This document shows, piece after piece, positions 1 to 7,281 of a stretch of 35,423 nt of DNA. Source of the DNA: a virus. The DNA is taken from IMG/VR virus record IMGVR_UViG_3300020438_000123, positions 1 to 35,423 of that record. One strand, written 5' to 3'. Made by a program: the position numbers and the translations under genes. The notes beneath the pieces were generated by a model. It made no database searches and was not told the origin of the DNA. It saw only the letters and a list, made by a program, of their open reading frames with translations. Position 1 is the stretch's first letter, and each line of letters opens with the position of its first letter.

Positions 1-2
1 CC

Positions 3-713
3 GGTAAGAAGAACGAAGAAGTCGAACAGGTTGATGAAGTTATCCAGCAATATGATCACGATAATACTGGACAAAAAGTTGGTTACACCAATACAAAATT
101 ATCCGGTGATCAGGTTTCCAAATTAAGAAAGAAATACCCGCAAGGTAGTGTTGAAAAAGATCATGATGGCAACCATGTTGTATATACAGGTCAATATAAA
201 AAGAAGAACGAAGAAGTTGAGCAGGTTGATGAGAGAACAATGGGATCTATGCAAAACCCAGATCAAGAAACCTACGTTGCAAAGAAGAGAAACAAGCGAA
301 ACTCAGCAAGAGACATGAGAAAAGCACCAGACGGATCACCCACAGACGGATATTACTCTAAGGGTGATGGTTCGTTTGCACCCAGAAAACCAAACAAATA
401 TTCTGCTGCTGGTAGACGATATGGAGTTGGTGAAGAAAAAGTTGAAGAACAGAAAAACTGCGGATGCGGACAAGATCCTTGTATCACTTACGGTAAAGAT
501 GTAAGTGAAAACGGAGATGACTTCAAACCTCACATCATGTATGATCCTAAGACTGGTAAAGGTTATAAAGCCGAAACAAAGAAGGATCATGAGGAGATGG
601 AGAAAAAGGGATACAGTCACGACGATCCTAAGACAAAGAAAGTAGAAGAGTCAGTATCCGAGATTCAAAACGTAGCAAACTGGCTTACTTTTATGAAAAG
701 AAACGCCAAGTAA
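3..713 (+). CDS. Modular Lys/Glu-rich virion-type protein (5' partial)
   Basis: The frame is open from the first bases of the window, so the start lies upstream; the internal ATG at 240 is not the start. At least 236 residues are present. The protein is highly charged and modular. The segment KKNEEVEQVDE occurs twice (codons at 6-38 and 201-233). A later block with HIMYDPKTGKGYKAE resembles a module seen in proteins of marine T4-like phages. Cysteines cluster in CGCGQDPC in the middle. No enzyme motif is visible. The next gene also carries an EQVDE linker, so the two are probably functionally related. A structural or prohead role is inferred only from resemblance to modular phage proteins. 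Confidence 0.7.
   Translation, partial: GKKNEEVEQVDEVIQQYDHDNTGQKVGYTNTKLSGDQVSKLRKKYPQGSVEKDHDGNHVVYTGQYKKKNEEVEQVDERTMGSMQNPDQETYVAKKRNKRNSARDMRKAPDGSPTDGYYSKGDGSFAPRKPNKYSAAGRRYGVGEEKVEEQKNCGCGQDPCITYGKDVSENGDDFKPHIMYDPKTGKGYKAETKKDHEEMEKKGYSHDDPKTKKVEESVSEIQNVANWLTFMKRNAK
6..233 (+). repeat. Direct repeat pair encoding KKNEEVEQVDE
   Basis: Copies of 33 bases lie at 6-38 and 201-233, in the same frame, and differ at three third-codon positions. A shorter relative (EDVEQVDEL) is encoded near 980-1006 in the next gene. The segment looks like a linker between modules. Confidence 0.75.
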
Positions 714-715
714 AT

Positions 716-723
716 TATACATA
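716..723 (+). promoter_or_regulatory. Candidate promoter motif TATACATA
   Basis: TATACATA lies 28 bases before the ATG at 752, directly after the stop of the preceding gene. The same octamer precedes the genes at 4878 and 7329. It differs by one base from the T4 late promoter core TATAAATA. Its role is inferred from recurrence only. Confidence 0.35.
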
Positions 724-751
724 TAGTGATAAACCTCTAAAGGAGATACAA

Positions 752-1498
752 ATGTCATTCGATAAAAACATGTTTTTAGGTTGGGTTCAGAACAAAATGG
801 ACAACGACCAAGCACACAAAGAAGCCAGAAACAGTTCTTACCTTGAACAACAAAAGATTCAAGGAGAAATGTATAACGCCCTGCACCGAGAACCTGCTCC
901 GGGACTTTTTGATGCAATTGCTCGCGTTACCGATAACGAGAGTGAAAAAAAAAATCTGAGTGATGACGTAGAACTCTCTGAAGATGTAGAACAGGTAGAT
1001 GAACTTAAGAAGTCTACTATCATGAACTACAAAGACAAAGCGAAAGCACAGCGAAACGACATCGCAAGAAGAAATCAGTCTGTCAAAGGCCCGCTCATCG
1101 GTAAAGATGCTGATCAAATGATCAAGCGTGGTAAGGGTGTCGATAAGGCAACCAAGAAACTAGTTGCCCGTGAATATGAAAAGGAAGATGTCGATGAAGG
1201 TTTGATGGGAACTATCGGTAAGGCTGCTCTTGCTGGTGGTGCTGCATACGCCGCACATAAACTATCGAAACCAGAAAACCGTAAGAAAGTCGGAGATGCT
1301 GTCAAGAGTGCTGCTAGTAAACTAGTAACTCCCGAAAGAAAAGAAAAGATTAAGTCTGGATTGAAGTCTGTTGCTAAAGACGTTGCCGCGACGGCAGCAG
1401 AAAAATTGAAGCAAAAAGCAGCGGATAAAGTTGCTGAGTATGGAAAACCAGAGAAGAAAGACGGCGTGCAGCCAGGTAAACTCAGAATGGCTCAATAG
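752..1498 (+). CDS. Modular Lys-rich phage protein with EQVDEL linker
   Basis: 248 residues. The ATG has a good ribosome site (AAGGAG near 740). The N-terminal part (about 1-65) is a non-repetitive charged domain. An acidic linker ending in EDVEQVDELKKSTI follows, then a basic segment, a short Ala/Gly-rich stretch with GLMGTIGKAALAGGAAYA (about 150-168), and a long Lys/Ala-rich helical tail. The VDEL-KKST pattern resembles the repeated linkers of modular head or neck-associated proteins in marine T4-like phages. It shares this linker with the preceding gene and ends just before a strong terminator at 1522-1544, so it closes the + strand unit. A virion or scaffold role is inferred. Confidence 0.6.
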   Translation: MSFDKNMFLGWVQNKMDNDQAHKEARNSSYLEQQKIQGEMYNALHREPAPGLFDAIARVTDNESEKKNLSDDVELSEDVEQVDELKKSTIMNYKDKAKAQRNDIARRNQSVKGPLIGKDADQMIKRGKGVDKATKKLVAREYEKEDVDEGLMGTIGKAALAGGAAYAAHKLSKPENRKKVGDAVKSAASKLVTPERKEKIKSGLKSVAKDVAATAAEKLKQKAADKVAEYGKPEKKDGVQPGKLRMAQ

Positions 1499-1521
1499 CA
1501 TCCTAACCCTATGCGAAGTGT

Positions 1522-1544
1522 AACCCCCGCAAGGGGGTTTTTTT
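1522..1544 (+). terminator. Rho-independent terminator
   Basis: AACCCCC, a GCAA loop and GGGGGTT form a perfect 7 bp stem, followed by a run of seven T including the stem end. It lies 24 bases after the stop at 1498. Its T tract meets the stop codon of the convergent gene at 1543. Confidence 0.9.
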
Positions 1545-2256
1545 ATAACCTAATTTTGAATGCATCTCTTGGCATACTATCAACAACCATAATTCTTCTT
1601 CCTTGTGTAATCATAGGAAGTCCACGTTTATCTTTTCCACCTGTGTCAGTTTCAATTAAGAATTTTCTATCCTGTCTTCTTCTTCTTAAACGGAAAATCA
1701 ATTTGTATTGTTTTGCAAAAATACTAGAAGAAGTCAATTTACCATTTACCGTTAATATGCCAGTGTTTTTATTAAACTTCGAGGTAACATCCATCGGACC
1801 TTGATACATGTAATGAATAGGTCCTCCCATTGCAGCAGTTCCCACTACTATTTTACTAGTTAAATTAGAAGGTACAGTTGCATATGCATCGGGTAGATCA
1901 TCTCCACGTTTAAATCCTTTATTGATATATGCTCTGTAAGCAGCCTTTAAAAACTTTCCACCAATACCGGGAACGATTAGTTCTAACCCCTCAAGTCCTC
2001 CACCTGCAAGAGAAGGTGCAGATTCCCCTTTCATTGAAAGGTTCCATCTCCTTCCACCCTGAGAATGAAGAATTACATCCGTATATGGTTCAGTTCCGGC
2101 AGATGATCTACCTTCGTACTTTTGAGCCTTAACTATGTTTGTCAAAGAGGCTCCGGGAGTTTGGATTTTTACACCCTTTCCACCGTTACTTTTTACTGCT
2201 TTGTTGATAGCATTAACGAATCCAGTTTCCTGACGTTCTGCTCCTGATCCTGCCAT
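1543..2256 (-). CDS. Conserved phage protein, unknown function
   Basis: 237 residues, the only reverse gene in the first 10.9 kb. It starts with MAGSGAERQE, with a GGGAG ribosome site upstream. The N-terminal half has EPYTDVILHSQGG and LSMKGESAPSLAGGG. The Asp and Lys spacing faintly recalls a PD-(D/E)XK nuclease core, but the acidic residue next to Lys is replaced by Ser, so I do not call a nuclease. A Gly-rich middle and a basic stretch with RLRRRRQDRK near residues 195-204 follow. It is convergent with the modular protein operon and divergent from the gene at 2334. Confidence 0.6.
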   Translation of the reverse strand: MAGSGAERQETGFVNAINKAVKSNGGKGVKIQTPGASLTNIVKAQKYEGRSSAGTEPYTDVILHSQGGRRWNLSMKGESAPSLAGGGLEGLELIVPGIGGKFLKAAYRAYINKGFKRGDDLPDAYATVPSNLTSKIVVGTAAMGGPIHYMYQGPMDVTSKFNKNTGILTVNGKLTSSSIFAKQYKLIFRLRRRRQDRKFLIETDTGGKDKRGLPMITQGRRIMVVDSMPRDAFKIRL

Positions 2257-2304
2257 TGTGGTAATCTCCCGTCTGTTGAGTTGACTATATAGTATGTAGT
2301 TTAG

Positions 2305-2333
2305 TTGACATTTTTAATGATTGGAGTTATAAT
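2305..2333 (+). promoter_or_regulatory. Perfect-consensus sigma70-type promoter
   Basis: TTGACA at 2305-2310, a 17 base spacer and TATAAT at 2328-2333 match the bacterial consensus exactly. The -10 hexamer touches the ATG at 2334. Transcription should begin near 2340, where an in-frame ATG (codon 3) lies. The GGAG ribosome site for the ATG at 2334 falls inside the spacer and would be absent from this transcript. Confidence 0.7.
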
Positions 2334-3005
2334 ATGAACATGAAAGTATTTAAGCATATCACACTAGAAGATATTGAGTTTGACAATATCCCTACCGTTA
2401 ATATAAACGGAAAACGCCACTATAAAACCCCCACCGGATCTAAACTTCCCAGTGTTACAACTGTTGTTGGATGGGAAAAGAATCAGTTCTTTGCAGAATG
2501 GCGAAAAAAGAATCCAAAAGAAGCGAAAAGAGTTACATCAAGGGGAAATAAACTTCACAGTTTGATTGAAAAATATCTATTGAACGAATTTAATCCTCAA
2601 ACAGACTATGTTCCATTGAATATAATGGAACTGTTTCTACAATTAAAACCCGAATTAGATAAAATTGATAACGTACATGCTCTCGAAGTTCCTCTTTGGA
2701 GTGAAAAGATAGGGCTGGCTGGTAGGGTAGATTGTGTTGCTGAACATGATGGAACTCTGTGTATCATAGACTTCAAAGGAAGCACTAGAGAGAAAAAATC
2801 AAGTGGTATTGAACAGTACTATCTCCAAGCAACAGCATATGCTTTGATGTGGCAAGAAAAAACAAACATTCCAGTTGATAAGTTTAAGATACTGGTTGGT
2901 TGTGAACAAACCTGTGCATGTCAGGTTTTCGAGGGTAAACCCATCACATATGTTGCAAGATTAAAAGAAGTTATAGATTCTTACGGTTCTCTAATTCATA
3001 CATAA
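2334..3005 (+). CDS. PD-(D/E)XK exonuclease, RecB/Cas4-like
   Basis: 223 residues. The family signature is visible in order: a GNKLH motif with His75, Glu118 in LEVPLW, AGRVD with Asp133, DFK at 146-148 (the metal-binding Asp and the catalytic Lys), and QATAYA (about 165-170). This is the nuclease core of RecB, Cas4, AddB and MGME1-like exonucleases, which cut DNA ends or flaps with Mg2+. No Fe-S cluster cysteines of the Cas4 type are apparent. It probably processes recombination or replication intermediates. The start is either ATG 2334 (GGAG at 2323) or ATG 2340; the consensus promoter that touches 2334 would make 2340 the first codon of a leaderless message. Confidence 0.85.
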   Translation: MNMKVFKHITLEDIEFDNIPTVNINGKRHYKTPTGSKLPSVTTVVGWEKNQFFAEWRKKNPKEAKRVTSRGNKLHSLIEKYLLNEFNPQTDYVPLNIMELFLQLKPELDKIDNVHALEVPLWSEKIGLAGRVDCVAEHDGTLCIIDFKGSTREKKSSGIEQYYLQATAYALMWQEKTNIPVDKFKILVGCEQTCACQVFEGKPITYVARLKEVIDSYGSLIHT

Positions 3006-3023
3006 AGTATGGATGGGAGAACT

Positions 3024-4226
3024 ATGATTGAACAATTTTCAGAATTCGACTTGAGTGAAAGCAAGAACCTACACCTTACCCATATAGAAGATTTAGTCTT
3101 TGATGGGGTAAAGGAAGTGGAGTCTGCCATAGAGTTTCTCAAAGAACTCACAAACATGCTCTCTAGTTCAGGATCTTCTAAGGTGAATGCCACCGTAAAG
3201 TGGGATGGCGCTCCCGCTATATTTTGTGGTACTGATCCTGAAACTGGTGACTTTTTTGTAGGAACAAAAAGTGTTTTCAATAAGACACCAAAGGTAAACT
3301 TTACTCAAGCAGATATTAAAAAGAATCACAAGGGTGGTCTTGCTGAAAAACTATCTGTTGCACTGAGATACCTATCCAAACTTAATATCAAAGGCGTTCT
3401 TCAGGGAGACATGATGTATGGTCCCGGAGATATAAAAACAGAAACTGTGAATGGTGAAAGTTGTTATACATTTACCCCTAACACAATTACATATGCTGTG
3501 CCGGTAGATAGCGATCTAGGTAAACGAATAAAAAGATCTAAAATAGGGGTAGTTTTTCACACTACTTATTCTGGTAGAACTCTCCAAACGATGAAAGCAA
3601 ACTTTGGAGCAAATGTATCCCGACTCAAAAAGACAACTAGTGTTTGGTTTGACAATGCAGATTTTAAAGATGTTAGTGGAACCGCCTCTCTGAGTTCAGG
3701 TGAAACTGCACGCATGAATGCGTTTATTTCTGATATTGAAAGTAATTTCCGAGAGGCAAAGAAAGCATTCTCCTCTCTTGATGCGTTACCAAATACGAGA
3801 GATTTACTCAATATCTACACTAACGCTATGGTGCGTCAGGGTAGTGACAAATTAACAAGTTCCGGTTTTATTTCCTTCTTAAATGATAGATTTGATAAAG
3901 CAATTGATGGTCTTAAATCAGATGCTGGTAAAAAGAAAAAGAAAACAGAAAAAGAAAATAACCTAGCAAACATAAAGACTATCTCATCCAACTTGGATGC
4001 AATATTTGCAATTCATTTTAAGGTTCAGGCTGCTAAGACTGTTCTTATACGGAAGATGGAAAATATAAAAGGTATAGGAACTTTCATACGAACTGATAGT
4101 GGGTTCAAAACAACAAAACCAGAAGGATTTGTTGGTATCGATAGATATAAAAAAGGTGCAGTTAAATTAGTGGACAGACTAGAGTTTAGTAAGGCTAACT
4201 TCTCAGTCGCAAAAAATTGGGGTTAA
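3024..4226 (+). CDS. KWDG nucleotidyltransferase-like (ligase-fold) phage protein
   Basis: 400 residues from ATG 3024, chosen because GGGAGA at 3015 precedes it; an ATG at 3009 is upstream in frame. KWDGAPA near residues 59-65 matches motif I (KxDG) of ATP-dependent DNA/RNA ligases and capping enzymes, where the Lys is adenylated. LQGDMMYG further on resembles motif III, and IGVVFH could stand where motif IV is expected. The C-terminal half is helical with a Lys-rich patch (GKKKKKTEKE). Families of this kind occur in marine T4-like phages with unknown substrate. It could be a polynucleotide ligase or a non-catalytic relative. It sits between the nuclease gene and the NUMOD-like gene. Confidence 0.6.
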   Translation: MIEQFSEFDLSESKNLHLTHIEDLVFDGVKEVESAIEFLKELTNMLSSSGSSKVNATVKWDGAPAIFCGTDPETGDFFVGTKSVFNKTPKVNFTQADIKKNHKGGLAEKLSVALRYLSKLNIKGVLQGDMMYGPGDIKTETVNGESCYTFTPNTITYAVPVDSDLGKRIKRSKIGVVFHTTYSGRTLQTMKANFGANVSRLKKTTSVWFDNADFKDVSGTASLSSGETARMNAFISDIESNFREAKKAFSSLDALPNTRDLLNIYTNAMVRQGSDKLTSSGFISFLNDRFDKAIDGLKSDAGKKKKKTEKENNLANIKTISSNLDAIFAIHFKVQAAKTVLIRKMENIKGIGTFIRTDSGFKTTKPEGFVGIDRYKKGAVKLVDRLEFSKANFSVAKNWG

Positions 4227-4227
4227 T

Positions 4228-4563
4228 ATGTACAACAAAGATCAAGTTAATAGAAGAAATACTAGAACATGGGTTTGGATGAACGAAGACTCCCGTGCAG
4301 CAGGACATAGACGAAAGTTTGTGGAAATGCACGGTGGAGAATTTGTTCAACAGGGTAGAAATTTCACATGGAGAGAAATTTATCAACCTATCATTAAGTC
4401 TAAATCGATGTATGTCTTTATTAGGCCTGACGGTATAAGAGATCTAGTAGAGAATTTTTCTAAATACTGTGTAGACAATGAACTTAATAAGTCCACTATG
4501 TTTGCAGTCATGCGAGGTTCAAGGCCTCATCATAAAGGTTTTACGGTAAAGAAACTATCTTAG
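4228..4563 (+). CDS. Small protein with NUMOD-like DNA-binding repeat
   Basis: 111 residues, starting one base after the preceding stop. The C-terminal half (about 67-111) has the pattern YVFIRPDG, then NFSKYCVDN, LNKSTMFAVMRGS and HHKGF. This matches the short helical DNA-binding modules (NUMOD1 or IENR type) found next to phage homing endonucleases. No nuclease domain is present. The N-terminal half is basic (RRNTRTW, RRKF) and also has a GG-FVQQGRNFTW segment. It could be a regulator, or the remnant of a homing endonuclease that has lost its catalytic part. Confidence 0.55.
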   Translation: MYNKDQVNRRNTRTWVWMNEDSRAAGHRRKFVEMHGGEFVQQGRNFTWREIYQPIIKSKSMYVFIRPDGIRDLVENFSKYCVDNELNKSTMFAVMRGSRPHHKGFTVKKLS

Positions 4564-4575
4564 AAGGAGAAAAAT

Positions 4576-4692
4576 ATGGAATCATTTTTAGGTACAATTT
4601 GGTGGAGCATTCTCGTCTTCGCGGCGGGTGCATTAGTCGGTGTTCCGGCATGGAATTGGGTTCGCGGATTTTTCCCTTGGAACAAAGACTGA
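4576..4692 (+). CDS. Small single-pass membrane peptide (38 aa)
   Basis: The ATG at 4576 has a strong ribosome site (AAGGAGA at 4564-4570). The product is 38 residues and begins MESFLGTIWW. Residues about 7-27 form one hydrophobic segment (WSILVFAAGALVGV), followed by a Trp-rich basic end and NKD. It follows the NUMOD-like gene by 12 bases. Small membrane peptides of this form occur in many phages. The role is unknown; accessory lysis or membrane exclusion is possible, with no direct evidence. Confidence 0.7.
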   Translation: MESFLGTIWWSILVFAAGALVGVPAWNWVRGFFPWNKD

Positions 4693-4714
4693 ACAATAAA
4701 CAGTAAACAAAAAA

Positions 4715-4795
4715 ATCCCACTGACTTCACAGCGATTATAGCAAGAGGTTAGGAGGTGATCAGAATAATCACATACCTGCTGGAGTCAGTGGGAT
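4715..4795 (+). ncRNA. Candidate structured RNA with extended anti-16S sequence
   Basis: The arms 4715-4729 and 4781-4795 pair over 15 bp with a single G-T wobble. The 51 base loop contains GTGAT (4756-4760) and ATCAC (4768-4772), which can form an inner hairpin. It also contains AGGAGGTGATC (4751-4761), an 11 base perfect complement of the conserved 3' tail of bacterial 16S rRNA. No ATG, GTG or TTG lies at usable spacing after it. A terminator follows at 4803-4841. This suggests a short independent RNA or a processed 3' end of the upstream message. Its function is unknown. Confidence 0.5.
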
Positions 4796-4802
4796 CAAAT
4801 TT

Positions 4803-4841
4803 GAGGCGGGAGCATTTAGCGATGCTCTCGCCTTATTTTAT
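4803..4841 (+). terminator. Rho-independent terminator
   Basis: GGCGGGAGCAT (4805-4815), a six base loop and ATGCTCTCGCC (4822-4832) form an 11 bp stem with one G-T pair, followed by TTATTTTAT. It ends the upstream unit and the candidate RNA. Confidence 0.85.
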
Positions 4842-4846
4842 ACATA
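4839..4846 (+). promoter_or_regulatory. Candidate promoter motif TATACATA
   Basis: The same octamer as at 716 and 7282. It is placed directly after the terminator and 31 bases before the ATG at 4878, a suitable position for restarting transcription. Confidence 0.35.
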
Positions 4847-4877
4847 TAATATCTATAAGTTCACGGAGACTGTGTTT

Positions 4878-6650
4878 ATGAAAACCGTTGTATTTACATT
4901 TGGAAGATTCAACCCACCCACCGTAGGTCATATAAAACTGGCTGAAAAGGTTAAGTCTGTCGCTAAATTAAATAAAGCAGACTATAAAATATATGGTAGT
5001 TCTAGTTTTGATAAGAAAAAGAACCCGCTTTCTCCAAAAATAAAAGAAAGATACATGAAAAAAATCCTTCGGGATAAAAATGCTGTAGTTGATTCTAATG
5101 TTAAAACAGCGTTTCATGCTATGAAAGTCCTATCTGACGCAGGTTACGAAAAAATTATAATGGTTGTGGGTTCGGATAGAGTTGCAGAATTTAAGAAAAG
5201 TATATCTCGTTATGTTGGACCTGGTAAAGACTACGACATAAAAGAGTTCGACGTTGTTTCTGCGGGTGAACGAGATCCTGAAGCAGAAGGTGTTAGTGGA
5301 ATGTCTGCATCTAAAATGAGACAGGCTGCTAAAGACGGAGACTTAAATTCATTTAAGATGGGACTTCCTGACTATATAAGCAAAAAAGACTCTGAAATGA
5401 TGTTCAAAACTCTACAGAAAAGTATGGGTATAAGAGAACACGTTGATCAATCTTGGTTTGTCTATGAAGAATTTGATGAATTTAGAGAAACTCTATATGA
5501 TCTCCAAGAAGCAGGAAAGATATCATATGTGAGAGATAAACATAAAATTCAAAAATCAAATTTGTTACAGCAACATAAAAGAGAACGGGAAAGAATGAAA
5601 ATTCAACACACCCGTCAAAAATCCCGTGCTAAGGTTCAGGACACTAAAGTAGATCCAACAGATCGTTTAGAAAGTGTTGAAGATACGGAACTAAATGAAT
5701 TGACTGTCCAACAAAGACTTAAGATGGGTAGAGCAGCAAGAAGAACTGCTAAAAGAAGAGCCTTGAAACGTAAGATGAAGGCTAAAAAAATGAAGGGTAA
5801 GGAAGATATCAAGAAGGCTGCAAATAGAGCGGCTATCCTTGCAGTAAAGAATAAAATTCTCAGAGGTAAGAACTGGGTAGATCTTAGTCCCAAGGACAAA
5901 GAAAGAATTGAACTGAAGGTAAAGAAAAAAACAAAAGTTGTAAAACGACTTGCAAAGAAACTTTTGCCTGGCGTGAAGAAAAAAGAAAAAGAAAGAATGA
6001 AGGCACGTCTTGCAACCGAAGCAGTAAATAAAATAAATCAGAACTCTCTGGCTAGAGAAAAACAAGTTCAATATGATAAAGGTTCTGGTGTGAGTACACC
6101 CAAAGAAAAAGATGCTGCAAGAAAAAGGGCTGAAAGAAAAGTAAATGGTTCTCCCGAAAACAATCAAACTCCAAAAGAAGAATTACCATTATCCGCTCGT
6201 CCTTTTAATAGAATTAGACCTAAAACTGATAAAGTAGTCCCATTGAAAGTTGGTGGTGGAACCACTCCAGTTATGGTTTCGGGTATAAGCACTCAAACGG
6301 TAAAAAATATAAAAACAGAGGGTGAAGATCCTGAACGAAGAGCAGCGAGACAGGCTGCTTGGAATAATAGCAAAGAACAAATTATGAGAAGAACTGCGAG
6401 AGGTGCTGCAAGAAGAGTTGCAGAAAGAAAAGGTATGGTAAAAAAAGGTGATGGTAAAGACATTCACCATAAAGATGGAAATCCACTAAATAATTCTGCA
6501 TCTAACATTTCCGTTATGAATAAATCGAAAAATAGAGGCATAGGTAATAATGAGTCAGTGAAAACACCACAAGAAACTGATTCCTCTAAAAGAGAATGGG
6601 GAAAAAAATCCCTGATCGATTTATATAAAAAGGGAACACCCGGAGAATAA
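4878..6650 (+). CDS. Nucleotidyltransferase fused to basic and HNH-like domains
   Basis: 590 residues from ATG 4878, with CGGAGA eight bases upstream; a GTG at 4872 is too close to it. Residues 1 to about 170 form a cytidylyltransferase-fold domain: FGRFNPPTVGH gives the GxFxPxxxGH nucleotide-binding motif and MSASKMRQA corresponds to the ISxTxxR motif, as in NMN or pantetheine adenylyltransferases. The middle (about 210-400) is very Lys/Arg-rich, with TVQQRLKMGRAARRTAKRRA, and resembles a segment common in modular proteins of marine T4-like phages. Near 530-555, DIHHKDGNPLNNSASNIS followed by NKSKNR matches the HNH (His-Asn-His) pattern. This may be a large modular virion-associated enzyme; the substrate is unknown. 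Confidence 0.65.
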   Translation: MKTVVFTFGRFNPPTVGHIKLAEKVKSVAKLNKADYKIYGSSSFDKKKNPLSPKIKERYMKKILRDKNAVVDSNVKTAFHAMKVLSDAGYEKIIMVVGSDRVAEFKKSISRYVGPGKDYDIKEFDVVSAGERDPEAEGVSGMSASKMRQAAKDGDLNSFKMGLPDYISKKDSEMMFKTLQKSMGIREHVDQSWFVYEEFDEFRETLYDLQEAGKISYVRDKHKIQKSNLLQQHKRERERMKIQHTRQKSRAKVQDTKVDPTDRLESVEDTELNELTVQQRLKMGRAARRTAKRRALKRKMKAKKMKGKEDIKKAANRAAILAVKNKILRGKNWVDLSPKDKERIELKVKKKTKVVKRLAKKLLPGVKKKEKERMKARLATEAVNKINQNSLAREKQVQYDKGSGVSTPKEKDAARKRAERKVNGSPENNQTPKEELPLSARPFNRIRPKTDKVVPLKVGGGTTPVMVSGISTQTVKNIKTEGEDPERRAARQAAWNNSKEQIMRRTARGAARRVAERKGMVKKGDGKDIHHKDGNPLNNSASNISVMNKSKNRGIGNNESVKTPQETDSSKREWGKKSLIDLYKKGTPGE

Positions 6651-6656
6651 TGCTAC

Positions 6657-7271
6657 ATGTTTGATGGAAAGATTAGTAATTCTGAATTGTTGGTTTGGTT
6701 TGAGGTTGGACTAGCGGGAGCCGCTATTCTGGGTGGAATCCTATTGGGTACATTTAAGTGGCTTCGCAAGAGTAAAAAACCAAATTACTATACCGCACAC
6801 AATAGAATATATGAAATACTCACAGAACTTAGGATTACTTCTGACTGTGCAAGGGTTCAGGTAGTGCAGTTTCATAATGGTGAGTATTTTATGGATGGTA
6901 TATCCATGAGAAGGAAATCACTCACACACGAATCACTAAATCCTGCTGTTTCCGGTGAAGCGGACAAAAAACAAAATCTCCAATTGTCTCTATTCATCCC
7001 CCTCATGAATATTATCGTGGATGAAAAATGTGATCTTGAAATAATTAGCCAGAAAGAGGACAGTTATTGCAAAAAATACATGGAGAGTAGTCAGGTAGTG
7101 GCTTTTATGGCTCTCCCACTCAAACACAAAAATAACGTATCTGGATATCTAATGCTTCAGTGGTGTAGTTTAGGTAAACTGGATGATGTCAATGAATCAG
7201 TATCCTCAGATACACTTAAAAAATCAAGAGACTTGATAGAGGTCGAATTAACCCGTTTACCTAAGAAGTAG
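6657..7271 (+). CDS. Membrane-anchored GAF-like sensor domain protein
   Basis: 204 residues. One membrane segment lies near residues 13-34 (VGLAGAAILGGILLG), followed by a basic RKSKKP stop. The rest looks like a cytoplasmic GAF-type domain: RVQVVQFHNGEYFMDG, then SLTHESLNPAVSGEA, a central region, and ALPLKHKNNVSGYLML, which is typical of a GAF beta strand. GAF domains bind small ligands or mediate dimer contacts. No output domain is attached, so it may act by binding a partner. It follows the large modular protein by six bases, with GGAG upstream. Confidence 0.55.
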   Translation: MFDGKISNSELLVWFEVGLAGAAILGGILLGTFKWLRKSKKPNYYTAHNRIYEILTELRITSDCARVQVVQFHNGEYFMDGISMRRKSLTHESLNPAVSGEADKKQNLQLSLFIPLMNIIVDEKCDLEIISQKEDSYCKKYMESSQVVAFMALPLKHKNNVSGYLMLQWCSLGKLDDVNESVSSDTLKKSRDLIEVELTRLPKK

Positions 7272-7281
7272 GCTCAATTTT

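Noticed and set aside
1543-2256. PD-(D/E)XK nuclease assignment for the reverse gene
   Set aside because: TDV and SMK have roughly suitable spacing, but the key acidic residue before Lys is Ser and no other family mark is visible.
4756-4881. Possible GTG-started frame through the structured RNA and terminator
   Set aside because: The GTG overlaps the strong ribosome-site-like sequence itself, and the frame crosses the terminator; the product has no credible features.
5691-6167. Antisense frame rich in Phe and Cys
   Set aside because: It lies opposite the Lys-rich part of the 590-residue protein; AAA/AAG codons read in reverse give Phe/Leu/Ser. No ribosome site.
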